NCBI RefSeq assembly: GCF_027887165.1 | Contig: NC_077230.1 | Span: 345,059,850 to 345,123,849, forward strand | DNA length: 64,000 nucleotides | Direction of reading: 5' to 3' | Source of the DNA: Monodelphis domestica | Taxonomy: Eukaryota > Chordata > Mammalia > Didelphimorphia > Didelphidae | Shown here: piece after piece, positions 22,601 to 34,824 of the stretch | How positions within the stretch are numbered: the stretch's first letter is position 1 | Layout: each line of letters starts with the position of its first letter | Translations under genes and position numbers: made by a program | Notes under the pieces: generated by a model | What the model was told of the DNA's origin: nothing | The model's database searches: none | What the model saw: only the letters and a program-made list of their open reading frames with translations

Positions 22601-23489
22601 ACACAGAATAGTATACATGTCAGACCTTTGGGAGGGGAAAGACGTTAAAACCAAGCAAGACATAGAAAGAATCACAAAATGTAAAATAAATAATTTTGAC
22701 TACATCAAATTAAAAAGCTTTTGTACAAACAAAACCAATGTAACTAAAATCAGAAGGGAAACAACAAATTGGGAAAAAATCTTCATAGAAACCTCTGACA
22801 AAGGTTTAATTACTCAAATTTATAAAGAACTAAATCAACTGTACAAAAAATCAAGCCATTCTCCTATTGATAAATGGGCAAGGGACATGGATAGGCAATT
22901 CTCAGATAAAGAAATCAAAACTATTAATAAGCACATGAAGAAGTGTTCTAAATCTCTTATAATCAGAGGGATGCAAATAAAAACAACTCTGAGGTATCAC
23001 CTCACACCTAGCAGACTGGCTAGCATGATAGCAAAGGAAAGTAATGAATGCTGGAGGGGATGTGGCAAAGTAGGGACATTAATGCATTGCTGGTGGAGTT
23101 GTGAACTGATCCAACCATTCTGGAGGGCAATTTGGAACTATGCCCAAAGGGCGACAAAAGAATATCTACCCTTTGATCCAGCCATAGCACTGCTGGGTTT
23201 GTACCCCAAAGAGATAATGGACAAAAAGACTTGTACAAAAATATTCATAGCTGCGCTCTTTGTGGTGGCCAAAAACTGGAAAGCGAGGGGATGCCCATCA
23301 ATTGGGGAATGGCTGAACAAATTGTGGTATATGTTGGTGATGGAATACTATTGTGCTAAAAGGAATAATAAAGTGGAGGAATTCCATGGAGACTGGAATG
23401 ACCTCCAGGAAGTGATGCAGAGCGAGAGGAGCAGAACCAGGAGAACATTGTACACAGAGACTAATACACTGTGGTATAATCGAACGTAA
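19670..23489 (+). pseudogene. L1 ORF2 (endonuclease and reverse transcriptase), broken
   Basis: The apurinic-type endonuclease begins MTVITLNVNGMNSPIKRRRI with the motifs QETH and IDMYAPN, later SDHKAI. The linker [14 protein letters not shown] leads to the reverse transcriptase, with [40 protein letters not shown] and the catalytic LSLFADDM. The C-terminus has a Cys-rich CWRGCGKVGTLMHCWW segment and ends RTRRTLYTETNT. The frame is interrupted several times (about 19980, 20140, 21130, 21355, 22020, 22270, 22360 and 22485). A local 22-bp duplication near 21920-21957 repeats the RNPIQ codons. The active-site residues are kept but the copy is dead. Confidence 0.92.
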
Positions 23490-23851
23490 TGGACTTCTCC
23501 CTTAGTGGCGGCGTAATGTCCCTGAACAATATGCATGGATCTAGGAGAAAAAAACACTATGCATAAGCAAAGGATAAACTATGGGAATAGAAACACCGAG
23601 GAAAAGCAACTGCCTGACTACAGTGGTTGAGGGGACATGACAGAGGAGAGACTCTAAACGAAACTCTAATGCAAATATTAACAACATAGCAATGGGTTCG
23701 AATCAAGAACACATGTGACACCCAGTGGAATCACGCGTCGGCTATGGGGGGTGGCAGGGAGGAAAAGAAAATGATATTTGTCTTTAACAAATAATGCATG
23801 GAAATGATCAAATAAAATATTATTTAAAAAAAAAAAAGAAGGCTGCAAAAG

Positions 23852-25060
23852 TAAGAGGCTAGGTTATGAAGGGCTTTGAATGCCAGAAAGACAATTTTAT
23901 ATTCACTCCTGAAGGCAACAGGAAGCCACTAGAATTTATTGACTAGGTAACAATACGGTCAAAATCTGCATTTCACAAGAAAATCACTAATGAGTGGGGA
24001 AACATTGGAGGCAGGCTGACCCCTCGCAGCTGTCGCAATAATCCAGGCATGAGATGATAAGTGACTGCTCCAGAAAGGGGTGAAGGGCCATATTCAAGAG
24101 ATGTTACTGAAAATGGGAAATCAAGAGGCCTTGGCCAGTGACGGAATGTGGGAGAACAAGAGCAGTGGGGGATCCAGGCTGACACCTAGGTTGTGAGCCC
24201 CCATGGGTAAATGAGAGGGCTGTGTTGCCCTCTACAGTAATAGGGAAGGTAGAAGAGGAAGAGTTCTCAGGGGAAGATAAGTTCCATTTTGGACATGTTG
24301 AGTTGAGGATATTTACTAGACATATCGAGGTGGAAATGTGTGAGAGGCATTTGGAGGTGGGAGACTGGAGGTCAGCAGAGTACGGGGCAGAATAGGTTAG
24401 ATCTGAAAATCATTAGCATAGAGATGGTAATTAAGTCCACAGACACTAAAGAGATCACCAAGTGAAATAGCTCAGAAGGGCATGAAAAGAAGGATCAGGA
24501 CAGAGACCGGAGGGACACCTCTGGTAAGGGGCACAACCTGGAGGAGACCTAGCCAAAGAGAAGGAGCGGCTAAGGGAAGTGGGAGGAAAATCAGGAGAGC
24601 CTAGTATCTCGAAACCTAGAGAAAATAGTCTCGAGGAAGAGATGGTCAACAGTGTCAAAGGCTGTAGAGAAGACTGAGAAAAGACAACTGGATTTGGAAT
24701 TAGGAGAGGAGCATTGGTGGGTGACTCTGTAGAGAGCAGTTTCAGTAGATGACAAAGTTGAAAGCCCAACTGTAAGGGGTTAAGAAAAGAGTGAGATGAG
24801 AAATGCAGACACAAAAAGGTAGAAGAGCCACAAAAAGGTAGAAGAGATATAGGATAATCATTAGTAGAGACAGAAGGACCAAGTTTGGTTTTTTTGAGGA
24901 TGAGGGAGACACAGTCATGTTTGGAGGCTATAAGGAATGAGCCTCTAAACAGGGGGAGACGGAAGATAAGTGAGACAATGGGAATGACCAAAGGGGCAAT
25001 CTGTTGGAGGAAATAGGATGAAATGAGACCAAGTTTGCTGGTAGAGATCTAGGGGTACCC
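23852..25060 (+). repeat. Ancient unclassified repeat, right part
   Basis: Continues the repeat interrupted by the L1: gggctttgaatgccag, aacaggaagccactagaattt, aatccaggcatgagatgat, gttccattttggacatgttg and aactgggtgtcaaaggctg-like parts. ORFs on its minus strand (24455-24991) are chance. Confidence 0.5.
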
Positions 25061-25079
25061 CATTTTCTTCAATAAATAG

Positions 25080-25490
25080 AGTAGGACCTTGGTTTATACA
25101 ACCAATATGTTCCAAAACCCTTTGCATAAGTTGAAAATTGCACATAATAGCAAATTCCATTATTTAATAAATATTTCTTATACAAATATGCCTGGGCACT
25201 TTATGACGTTTTTCAGGTTTATCAGAGCTATCAGCATCACTACTCTTTGTGCTTCAGGGACATTATTAATAACTAAATGGTGTTAACGAAACAAAGAAGC
25301 ACTGCTCTGAGGCAGACATGATTTGTTACAAGCAAGAACTCCAGACAAAGATTGATGCAAGAACTAATGTTTGGCAAATATTGTAATGACTCACACTAAT
25401 GCTTCTCAGAGTGAATGAGTTTGATTGGTTGAAATGTTTTAAGACTTTATATAACTTAGAAAATGGTACAGATTTAACATATAATTATTT
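25080..25490. repeat. Possible DNA-transposon relic
   Basis: Reads agtaggaccttggtttatac then ttgcataagttgaaaattgc, wording seen in Tigger/piggyBac-like ends. Terminal repeats could not be paired. Confidence 0.25.
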
Positions 25491-25509
25491 TATGTATTTT
25501 TTCTTCAAA

Positions 25510-25810
25510 AAAAAAAACAAACAACTCTTACCTTTCTGTCAGTTCTAAGTCAGAAGAGCAGCAAGGGCTAGGCAATTGGGATTAAATTACTTACACAGGG
25601 TCATACAACTAGAAAGAATTCCCCCTGAGGGGGAAGGGAAGGGAACAAGCATTTATTAGGCACCTACTGTATTCTAGAAAATGTACTAAGCTAAAGCTAA
25701 GCGCTTTGTACAAACATTATTTCATAGGATCTTTATAACAACCCTGGGAGATGGGGGCTATTATTATGCCTACTTTAGAAGTAAGGAAACTGAGACAGAG
25801 AATAGGCTGT
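25510..25810 (-). mobile_element. SINE fragment followed by a THER/MIR relic
   Basis: At 25510-25620 there is a reverse-complement tRNA-like SINE piece (cttacctttctgtcagttct...ggctaggcaattggg). At 25640-25810 there is acaagcatttattaggcacc...ggatctttataacaaccctgg...gtaaggaaactgag, a MIR-class relic. Confidence 0.65.
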
Positions 25811-26162
25811 CCCTAATCGTCATTGCATGCCAAGGGGTGGGCTTTGGACTCTTATCTTTTGAGGAAAGGCCCATTCTGAGTATTCCAGCCCCTTGACAAA
25901 TTAATCTCACAGGGATTCAGGGATTCACAGAATCCCAGACTCTTGGAGCTAAAAGGGATCTTAGGTCCACTTGCAACCCGAATCTCTTCTTTAAAATCTC
26001 TCATATATGGTTCTGTTTCCTTTTCTGTGACTCCTAAATTCCCAGGATAGGGTTCAGAACCATTTCTTGTGAAGCTTAAAGTTCTCTTCTGGGTACAATG
26101 AGGTGGTTGAATGAATGATCTCGAAAGGACCCTTCCCTCTCAACTCCAAGATCCAAACTCTA

Positions 26163-26834
<672 letters not shown>

Positions 26835-27284
26835 CTATGAAGGTAACTTATTGCTTAGTCTCTCCAGCAGGGATTAGGATCTAATACACCTACAGGTTTC
26901 TGCAAGTTCACAAGAGATACTTCATTTTTACAGAGACCTCTCAGATCCTCAGAGGTACAGAAAGGGAAAGCACTTTCCCATTGTCCCCCAGGGAGGAAGA
27001 GCCATCAATTAACTTCAAGGTCTACTTCAAATCCAGAATTCTTTCAACCATCTCATATGATCACTGAGGATCCAAACACGCCAAGAACCAAGTCTGGTGA
27101 TCTTTGGATGCCTCAATAGGCTCTTCACTGGGTAGTCACCCTCAGTCATCCTGAATGCTAGTGAAAGCTTAAGCCATACAATACAAATTGTTGGCAAAAA
27201 TTGATCATAACAACCACATTTTCTCAGCTCCCAGTCTGCTGTGCTCCTCTGTCTTACCAAACATCATCAAAAATCAGCAGGCTA

Positions 27285-27485
27285 GAGCAGCTGGGTAGTG
27301 CAGTGGATTTGAGAGCCAGGCCTAGAGATGCAAAGTCCTGGGTTCAAAACTGGTCTCAGACACTTCCTTGCTGTGTGACCCTAGGCAAGTCACTTAACCC
27401 CCATTGCCTAGCCCTTACCCCTCGTCTACCTTAGAACCAATACACAGCATTAATTCTATGGTGAAAGGTAAGATTTTTTTTTAAA
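27285..27485 (+). mobile_element. Marsupial tRNA-like SINE
   Basis: Starts agagcagctgggtagtgcag, with core tgtgtgaccctaggcaagtc, and ends ggtgaaaggtaagattttttt. Confidence 0.9.
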
Positions 27486-28244
27486 TCAGCAAGCTAAAAG
27501 AAATCTATTAGTTCTCAAAAATTTGCCCTGATACTAACTAGATTTTTCTACAGAGAAGCAAAGACTCTCAAAATCAGAATGGACTTCAGAGGGTATCTAG
27601 GAATTTCCTTGTAGCATTCCTAGCAAGCAATCATCCAATCTCAGTAGGAAAACCTAGAATGATAGGGAATTGACTATCCTACAAGGCATTTGCACTTAGT
27701 TGTAGACAGATCCCCTTCTCCAGTAACCCATTCTATGGTCTTACCAACTCAGAAGACAAAGGGACTAGCTCCTGCTTTGGTCCATGTGCTCTGATTCTAA
27801 CAAGACATTATAAGATCAAGTGCCTTGTTACATTGCTGACGCCTATCAATCAAGCCTGCAGTTCACTAAGACTCCAGCTCCCTTTCATAGGACTTGCTTT
27901 CTAGGGCTATCTCTCTCATCACTTAATTTGAACAGTAAACTCAAGCACAGGGCTTTCCTTTGATCTTGCTTCAATTTTGTTCTTCTAGTCTATTAAGACT
28001 ATTTTGGACCCTGATTTTATGGTCCAACATACTCGCTGTGCCTCCCAGGCTTGTATCATCTGACAATTTTATAAGCACAATTCCTTCATCCAAGTCAGAG
28101 ATAAAAATAGCCCCTGTAACTCAAATCCTAATCTCTCTTACAACTTAACATTCTGTTTTATGGCCCTTGTTGTCATTTCCTAAGGTGCCATTCTATATCC
28201 TTCTAACATCTCTTTCAGCTCTAAAATTTAGGTAGTTCTACTAT

Positions 28245-28765
28245 GGGGCAGCTAGGTGAATAGAGTGCTAGAGGTGAAGTCAGGAAGACTCGGCTTCCCG
28301 AGTTCATATCCAGCCTTGGATACTTACTGATAAACCTGGGGACTGAGCTTAAAAAACAGGAAACAAACAACCCCCAGCTAGGAAACAGGCCATCAAACAA
28401 TGGTTGCCATGGTTAATGGTTCCCAACAACAACCTACCCCCAATGCTATAAGACCTCATGATTTCCCTACCTGAGTGAGACAACTCCCCAAGCCCTGGCA
28501 TTGGACTCCCCCGTCTTCTTTCCTCCATTAAACCTATATTACCCTGGTCTCACTGTCTCTTGGGTCAAACCACCAGATCAGTTGGACTGACACTTACTTA
28601 GTTGTGTGACCCACACAAGTCACTTCACCCTTTTTGCCTCAGTTTCCTTATTTGTAAAATAAGCTGGAGAATAAAATGGCCAACTTAGTTTCTTTGCCAA
28701 GGAAACTCCAAATGGGGTCATGAAGAATCAGACACAACGGAACAACAACAATTAATTTTCCAGGG
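28245..28765 (+). mobile_element. MIR-type SINE split by a solo LTR
   Basis: The left part (28245-28327) begins gggcagctaggtgaatagagtg. The right part (28593-28765) continues with gtgtgacccacacaagtcac, gcctcagtttcctt and a 3' tail ccaaatggggtcatgaagaatc. The same tail, in reverse orientation, is at about 12870-12930, so both belong to one marsupial SINE family. Confidence 0.85.
28328..28592 (+). mobile_element. Solo LTR inserted in a MIR-type SINE, 5-bp target duplication
   Basis: This 265-bp element begins TGATAAACC and ends GGACTGACA, flanked by CTTAC at 28323-28327 and 28593-28597. Joining the flanks restores a normal SINE reading (acttacttagttgtgtgacc), which proves the boundaries. It has a TATA-like gctataagacc (about 28446) and ATTAAA (about 28528). 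It is younger than the SINE it interrupts. Confidence 0.93.
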
Positions 28766-29109
28766 AACACTAGAGTTGACAAATTTTCAGAGATGTCTGG
28801 CTTTTATCCACTTCCTCAAAAGTGGGAAAGATAAGTGGGAGCAGGAAGAAAAGAAGGGATGACCATGTCCCTTCATGAAGTAGAAGGGAATTCCAGGAAG
28901 CTACCTAAAAGTCCCAATGATCAGCCCAACAATCAGCAGCCTGTCAAGTTGGAAAATAACACCGTGGCTGACCAAGCCTGTGCCTAATCTCAAGACAAGA
29001 GGAAGCCACCAACGGAAGATAGATCATGTAACTTTCCTGAGTTATAGAAAAGATAGGAAAAAAAAAGGTGTTTCAGATGTGGGAGGGACAATACCTTTCA
29101 AACTCCAGA

Positions 29110-30400
29110 GTTCCTTATTGCTTACCAGATAAAATCCCAGCTCTTCCTGATATTCAAGGCCCTCCAACTCCCTTTACAGATCTTTCTTATAATATTCCCC
29201 TCTGCCTTCGATTCATACATCTTGGGATCTCTTCTGTATGTCTTTCCTATCTCCATGACATTGCTCATCCTGTTGAATCCAAGTCAGTAAATATCACATT
29301 TATCATGTGATTGTGTGCCAATTTCTGTGAGGAAAGAATTTGTCTTCCAATGCAGGAAATACAAAGTTTTGATAAGATTTACAGCTTGAAAGGGCCTGGG
29401 ACCTATCTACGTGGAATCTGCAGTCCAGCAGGGGCACCTTAATGGTCTAATGGAAAAGTTGGGGATTTGGTTTGAACACACAGGTTTGAATCAAGGCTCT
29501 ACCAAACTTGGTGTCTTTCAAGGCCTCAATTTTCTAAGTCATAAGTAAAAAATTCAGGCGGGACAGAGAATCATATAAATTATATATATCATATATCAAT
29601 CATATAATCACAATCTATCACATAAATCATATAAAATAATGGATATAAAACATTATAAAAACACAGACTCTTATTATTAGGGGGATGAGACTTATATACA
29701 CACAGCATGTGAAGAATACCTCAGTGAGGTCCAAGCAAAAAACCATGTCAAGACTGACGGAAGCAAAGTCATCACCAGAAAAGTGGGATCAGAGAAAGCC
29801 TCCTGAAAGAGATGGTCTGTGAACCAAGCTTTAAAGGATGAGTAGGAATTCAATAGGCAATAGAGAGGGAAAACCCTTTGCAATCACAGAAAACAGATGT
29901 CAAGGCAAGGAGGCAAGAGAGCTTTCTCATACCTTTCTAGACTTTAGGAATAAGAGCAAAAGATGGTCTCTCTGCCTCTGTTCTCTCTCTTCTATAACCC
30001 AAATCACTCCCTTGCTCAAAAATACTTCATTGGTTCTCTGTTGCCTAATGAATAAAATATGTTCTTGGGCCTAGTGTTGAAGGACATCTAGGTTTTAATT
30101 TGCTTCCTCTCCAGTCTTATTTCCTACCAAAAAAAAAATCAACTCTTCTATAGCAAACTATACAACTAGCTGTTTCTTTATCACTTTCTACCCTTTCCTG
30201 CTCCTGTACATGGAATAGATTACTCATCAACCACCCCTGATTACTGGCATCCTTTCTCTCTTTCAAAGCATCTTCCCAAAGTCCTGCTCCCCAACTCCTT
30301 CCAGTTAGACGTGAGAGGCAAGAAAGTGTGATGGAAAGGTTTGTGGTCTGCTACTTATTTCCTGCAGGATTTCATGTAAACCACTTAACTTCTCAAGCTG
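29110..30400 (+). repeat. L2 LINE relics
   Basis: Two pieces, about 29110-29300 (ccagctcttcctgatattcaaggcc) and 29960-30400 (cattggttctctgttgccta, cttcccaaagtcctgctccc), are L2 ORF2-end remains. The AT-rich interval 29550-29680 is low-complexity. Confidence 0.5.
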
Positions 30401-32240
30401 TAAAATGAAAGTCTTATATTAGGTGTTCTCAGAATTCCTTTCTGGCTCTCAAGCTATATAAAGTGGAATTCCTGTACATAGGTTCATTCCAACTCTGACA
30501 TCCTACAATATAAGAGGTTTCTCTTGTTCATTTTCAACTACCCAGACATTTGCTAGAAAACACATCATCATAAAAACAGTGCAGTGGACTCACTCATGAT
30601 TTATTTTGTTCAGAACACAAGTCAAAGGAATGAAAGGAACTGCTGCTCTGAACTTAAAACTGACTAGGGAGGACCAATTAAGGATGTGAAAGAGATGGGG
30701 GACATCAGAAGGGAGTGACCTAGAATTTATGAGAGTAAATAAAGGTAGTGCTAAGTATAAGCCACACATTCCTAGGACTAAGCAAAGTGGGTAGTAGTCA
30801 CTTAGGATATATGTACCTCTTAAGGACTAAAGGAGACAAGGGATACTTTGTTTAGACACAGATCAGTTTGTTTGGACAAGTAACAAATATAAAGCATTCC
30901 TATATGGCATAACAACAAAAGCTGCCTCTCTCTCCTCTAGAAGCCACATTTCTTTCTAATGAAGAGCTCTGCCCATATCATTCCTTTGCTCAAAAATCTT
31001 CAGTGGTTCTCTATTGCTTATTGAATAAAACAGACTTCAATGGAGGCAGTAATAGCATAATGAAAAGGCCTCTTGATGTGAAGCCAGAAGACCTATCTCT
31101 GTCTCATACTACTTGCATGACCTTTTGGGCATCTCAGTTTACTCATCTGTAAATTTGGGGATAATAATGCTATGTTACCTACCTCACAGCATTGTGAGGA
31201 AATCACTCTTATAAATTTTAAATAAAGTGTCCAGTATTTTGACATATTTAAGTCTTTCCCTTCAAGAACCAGCTCAGGTGCCATCTTCTCCATGGCATGA
31301 AACTTGGCAGTGGAGTATAGGATCATAATAAGATCATGGATTTAGAGATGGAATGGATCACAAGGTTTGGAGATGGAGGGACCTTGAAGGTATATCTGAA
31401 ATGGTACATTGGGAAAAGCGCTGGATGGTTCCATTTTTGGCTTTGAAGTAGCCTTTTATAGTCTCAATTTCTTCATCTGTAAAACTCAAATAATAATAAC
31501 AGCATATATAATAGCTCACTCATAGGACTGTTGGAAAGCTTATGAGATAATATAAGCAAAGTACTTTGTAAAACTTTTAAAGTGCTATAAAAAAATCAGT
31601 TAATATTCTCCTAAAAGATGAGGGAAGTTATAAGCAAATGAACTCTTGAAGATCATTCCAATTCTCCATCTACAAATTCTTTTTCACCCCTTTTGGAAAA
31701 TTCCTTCTCCTCTGATTTCCAACAGCACTTTTCGTAAACTTCTCCTCTGCAGTTATCTCAGGCCCCTTTCTATTTCACTATGTACCTATTCAGGCTCTCA
31801 TTTCCCTTTAGATTGTGAATTTCTTAAGAGCAGGGTCTGTAAATATCTTTGTATACTCAGCAATGGACTTCATAAATTGAACTGAAATATTAAGTGCTCA
31901 GAGCTCCTGAGCTAAATATCCTGCCTTGAAACTGGCCCACATTGACTATCTCCCTAGGATCAAATTAATACAGCTGGCCAGAGGACAATGGCCCTATGTA
32001 GCCATTACCCCGTTTCCTCATCTCTACTTCCCCCAGTTGATTCTCTTAAAAATTAAAACTAAAAAAATTTAAATATGAGACTGTACTTTGAGAGTTTGGA
32101 GAAAGAGGGAAGAGTAAAGGGAGAAGCTGGACACAAACAGAAAGATACTGTATTTCACAAGCTACCACTGGTGAAGAGTGGTGGATTAAAAAAGAAAGTT
32201 GAGTTCTAGCGAGTTCTTGTTCTCACTTTCTCAGACAACT
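30400..32240. repeat. Non-genic stretch with MIR/L2 relics
   Basis: MIR-like copies lie at about 31035-31230 and 31430-31600 (tctcaatttcttcatctgta), and L2 pieces at about 30980-31030 and 31640-31890. No exon is seen. Confidence 0.45.
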
Positions 32241-32254
32241 GTAATCTTAGATGG

Positions 32255-32485
32255 TATCTAAGGCCTTTTCTAACTCTGATATTCAGTGTTCTAAGCTCTC
32301 TCCCAACTCTGATATTCCTTGTTCAACAAGATCTCTCCTAGCTCCGACATTCTAGGTTCCAAGTTCTCTCCCAGCTCTGATACTTCCTGGTCTAATATCC
32401 CTCTGAGCTCTGACTTTTCCTGTTCTAAGGTTTCCCAACTCTGACATTCGCTGGTCTAAGCTCTCTCTCAGATCTGGCACTGACA
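32255..32485. repeat. Degenerate about 33-bp tandem repeat (about seven units)
   Basis: Successive units share the pattern ctctcccaactctgatattc...tgttctaag with drift in each. The array lies about 260 bp inside the presumed NEU3 intron 1, next to exon 1. Confidence 0.8.
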
Positions 32486-32699
32486 TTGACATCTAAACTC
32501 TAATACATTTCTAACCTATTTCCCAGATTTTTCCAATCTGATTCTAGGTTGCACCAGGGGGCTCTCCCATTTCACCCTACATTCTCTTCCTTTCCTTACA
32601 CCTTTCTTCCCCCATGTTTACCTTCCTTATCCTGCTCTCTTCCACCCTCCTCTCCCCTCGATCCCCCCATGTTGTCTCCCACCCCACCCCCATTTCATC

Positions 32700-33200
32700 C
32701 CCGTCTCCCCCTCCTCCCCATCTCCTCCTCGCGCCCCGCTCACCCTGCGCTCAGCCGGAGCTTCAGGAAGCTCGGGCTCCCAAGGCGGCCCCCTGGCTCT
32801 GGACTCCACGGAGGACAGATCAGGAGCGTGACCTGGCCGGGGATAGAGGAGGAGAAGAGACAGGGGAGAACAGGCCGAGTGCTGCAGATACTAAAGCCCC
32901 TGGGAAGACGCAGAGGCGGGAGAGGGAGCCAGAAATGGGGTAGAGGAGGTGACGGGAGAGAAGACAGAAGGTAAAACAGGAAGCAAGTTCGAGGTGGTCA
33001 CAAAAACTGAGCGGCAGAGCCCCAAGCCACAGACTTTATGCTTAATGTGGAGAATGCGCACAAGAAATCCACCACGTGACCTCTCCCGGCGGCACTGTGA
33101 GGCGGAGTGAAAGGCTCGGGGCGTGAGGAGGCGGAGCATCCCACTCCCAGACGCCCGCGCCTCGCCCGAGCCTCCGCTTCTGAAATGCTGCGGCACAAGC
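32700..33200 (-). promoter_or_regulatory. CpG-rich probable NEU3 promoter
   Basis: CpG dinucleotides are frequent here, unlike the surrounding AT-rich, CpG-poor intron and intergenic DNA. A perfect E-box CACGTG followed by AC lies at 33073-33078 (USF/MYC/TFE family type). GC-box-like stretches (ggcggag, gaggcggagc) lie at about 33100-33140. The block sits between the SPCS2 3' end (about 34.8 kb) and NEU3 exon 2, where a NEU3 promoter is expected. Which factors use it is inference. Confidence 0.55.
32744..33100 (-). other. NEU3: NEU3 noncoding exon 1 (predicted; 5' end uncertain)
   Basis: In a CpG-rich block upstream of the first NEU3 coding exon, the minus strand carries a good donor, CAGG/GTGAGC, with the exon ending at 32744. 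A leader exon here would splice to 26455 over a 6.3-kb intron. In the reading frame of the NEU3 start codon the last codons of this exon are TGA-GCG-CAG-G, so the leader would be untranslated in that frame. The transcription start cannot be seen, so the 5' limit given is only a guess from CpG density. Alternative: the donor could belong to another unannotated transcript from the same island. Confidence 0.5.
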
Positions 33201-33249
33201 CGGGAAGACTAGGGAAAAAAAGACCTCGGGATGGACATCCTAGAACCAG

Positions 33250-34824
33250 TGTGACCTTGGCCAAGTAACTAACCCTTTCTGCTCAGTTTGCGCATTTGAC
33301 AAAAAGGTCCTGCATCTAGAATCCAGTTGATAGCCTGTCTTTAAGGTTCCTTCCTGCTCTCACATTCTCTTCTTGAAGATTGCTTCCTAACAAGACACTT
33401 GCCCTAGTCCCTGGTAGTGCCATCTCTCCAAAAGCCCGAGAAGCCGTGGAGACCAGCCCTGGGGAAAGTAGCAGGCGTGCTCAGGACAGATTCCTACAGT
33501 CAAGCGAAAGGCCTATCAGTCCCACCTTCAAGAAACTGCCATAATGGCTTTTTTTCTGTCCCCCTGGATTCTCTTCTTTTGGCTTGGGTCTCCTCAGACA
33601 GTCTCTTTTGCTAGTTCTCATCTGTTACATACACTAACCATCCTGGGCTCCCATCTTTTTTCATTCTAAAGTTTCCTACTTGGTCACCTTAAGTTTTGCC
33701 TCATTTCTAATACAGCAATCAACAAATATTTACTAAGCACCTTACTATGTGCCAAGTGATGGGTTGCCTCCTGTATACGGTTCTTCTCCACTATCTTGCT
33801 GAGTTTTGGCTAGATTTAGAAGAGACCTTACCTTAAAGATCTAGCCCAATTCTCACATTTTACAGAAAATAAAATTAAGTTCAGGGGTTGTGATTTTTCC
33901 AAGGTCAGCCAGAGAATTTGACTAAGTCACTGATGGATCACTACCATTTCTCCACCCCTTTGCCCATCCCAAATAATCTAATTAATTCTTTGTGGCCTAG
34001 AGAACCAAATGAAGCCCAGCTTTCAAGGCCCTCCTTAGACCTCCTACTTTTATTTCCCCCAGAGATTCCATTTTACACACCCCACCAGACAGCCAAACTG
34101 GATAATTTGTCCTCAGACAAGGTCCAGGGCCCTGCCCTTTACTTTGTTTCCACTGCTTTCTGCACCTAGCATGTCTGCTGAAATCTTTTGATTCCTTATA
34201 AATACCACTTCCTCCAAGCTTTCTCTGATAACCTCCCCTCTGATGTGACTTAATGATGTGAAGACACATTTCTGTACTCCTCTGGATCATTCCATTTTCA
34301 TCTGTATTCTGTTTACGTTACCTCTCAGACTTGTCCAGAAGTTGTCTGAGTGTAGGAACTGCCATACAAGGTTTATCTACATCGTTCCTAGTGGATACAA
34401 CAGTTGTCTATGTTCAATACATGGCTGACCAAAAGCTGTTAGGGCTGCAAGGATCCTCAGATTATCTAGTCCAACTTGCTCATTTTAAAGAAGGAACTCA
34501 AGGCTCAGAGATCACCTGAAAGGCTCCTTATAGCTCTAACATTGCAAATAAAATCATCTAATCTAAACTTCCTTCTTTTACAGATGAGGAAACTCAAGTC
34601 AAGAGTAATAAAAGTCTTATCCAGGAAAGAGGCAAGGCTGGGAGCTAGATCCAGACACTGGTGACTAAGGCCAGGCCCTTGTTCCATTCTCCCTACCCAA
34701 GGCCTCAAGAACATGCTCAGTCCAAATCTTTGGAGTTTAAACTCAAACCCATAGTGGATAACTCATCAAACGCTCCACACCAACATAGGATGATCTTTCT
34801 CTGCCATTAAGACACAAGACCATA
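33250..34824. other. NEU3-SPCS2 intergenic region
   Basis: This is the short space between the NEU3 promoter and the SPCS2 3' end. It contains MIR/THER-like pieces (about 33715-33770), L2-like pieces (about 33985-34330) and ctagtccaacttgctcattt-type relics (about 34440-34640). No gene is seen. Confidence 0.5.

Larger units (their letters stand above)
17221..23835 (+). mobile_element. Nearly full-length marsupial L1 (non-LTR retrotransposon)
   Basis: The element starts AGACTTCCGGTCAAGATGGC at 17221 and ends in AATAAAATATTATTT plus an A tail at about 23835. It is flanked by a perfect 16-bp target duplication AAGAAGGCTGCAAAAG (17205-17220 and 23836-23851). Parts in order: 5' UTR/promoter with two about 110-bp blocks repeated at 207-bp spacing, ORF1 (about 18212-19133), a G/A-rich inter-ORF spacer (about 19440-19610), ORF2 (about 19670-23489) and a 3' UTR. 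It lies antisense in NEU3 intron 2 and splits an ancient repeat. Both ORFs carry several frame changes, so this copy is not expected to be active. Confidence 0.95.

Noticed and set aside
32549-32974. Plus-strand 141-codon ORF in the NEU3 CpG island
   Set aside because: Pro/Arg-rich composition follows GC content, overlapping frames are equally open, and there is no known protein.
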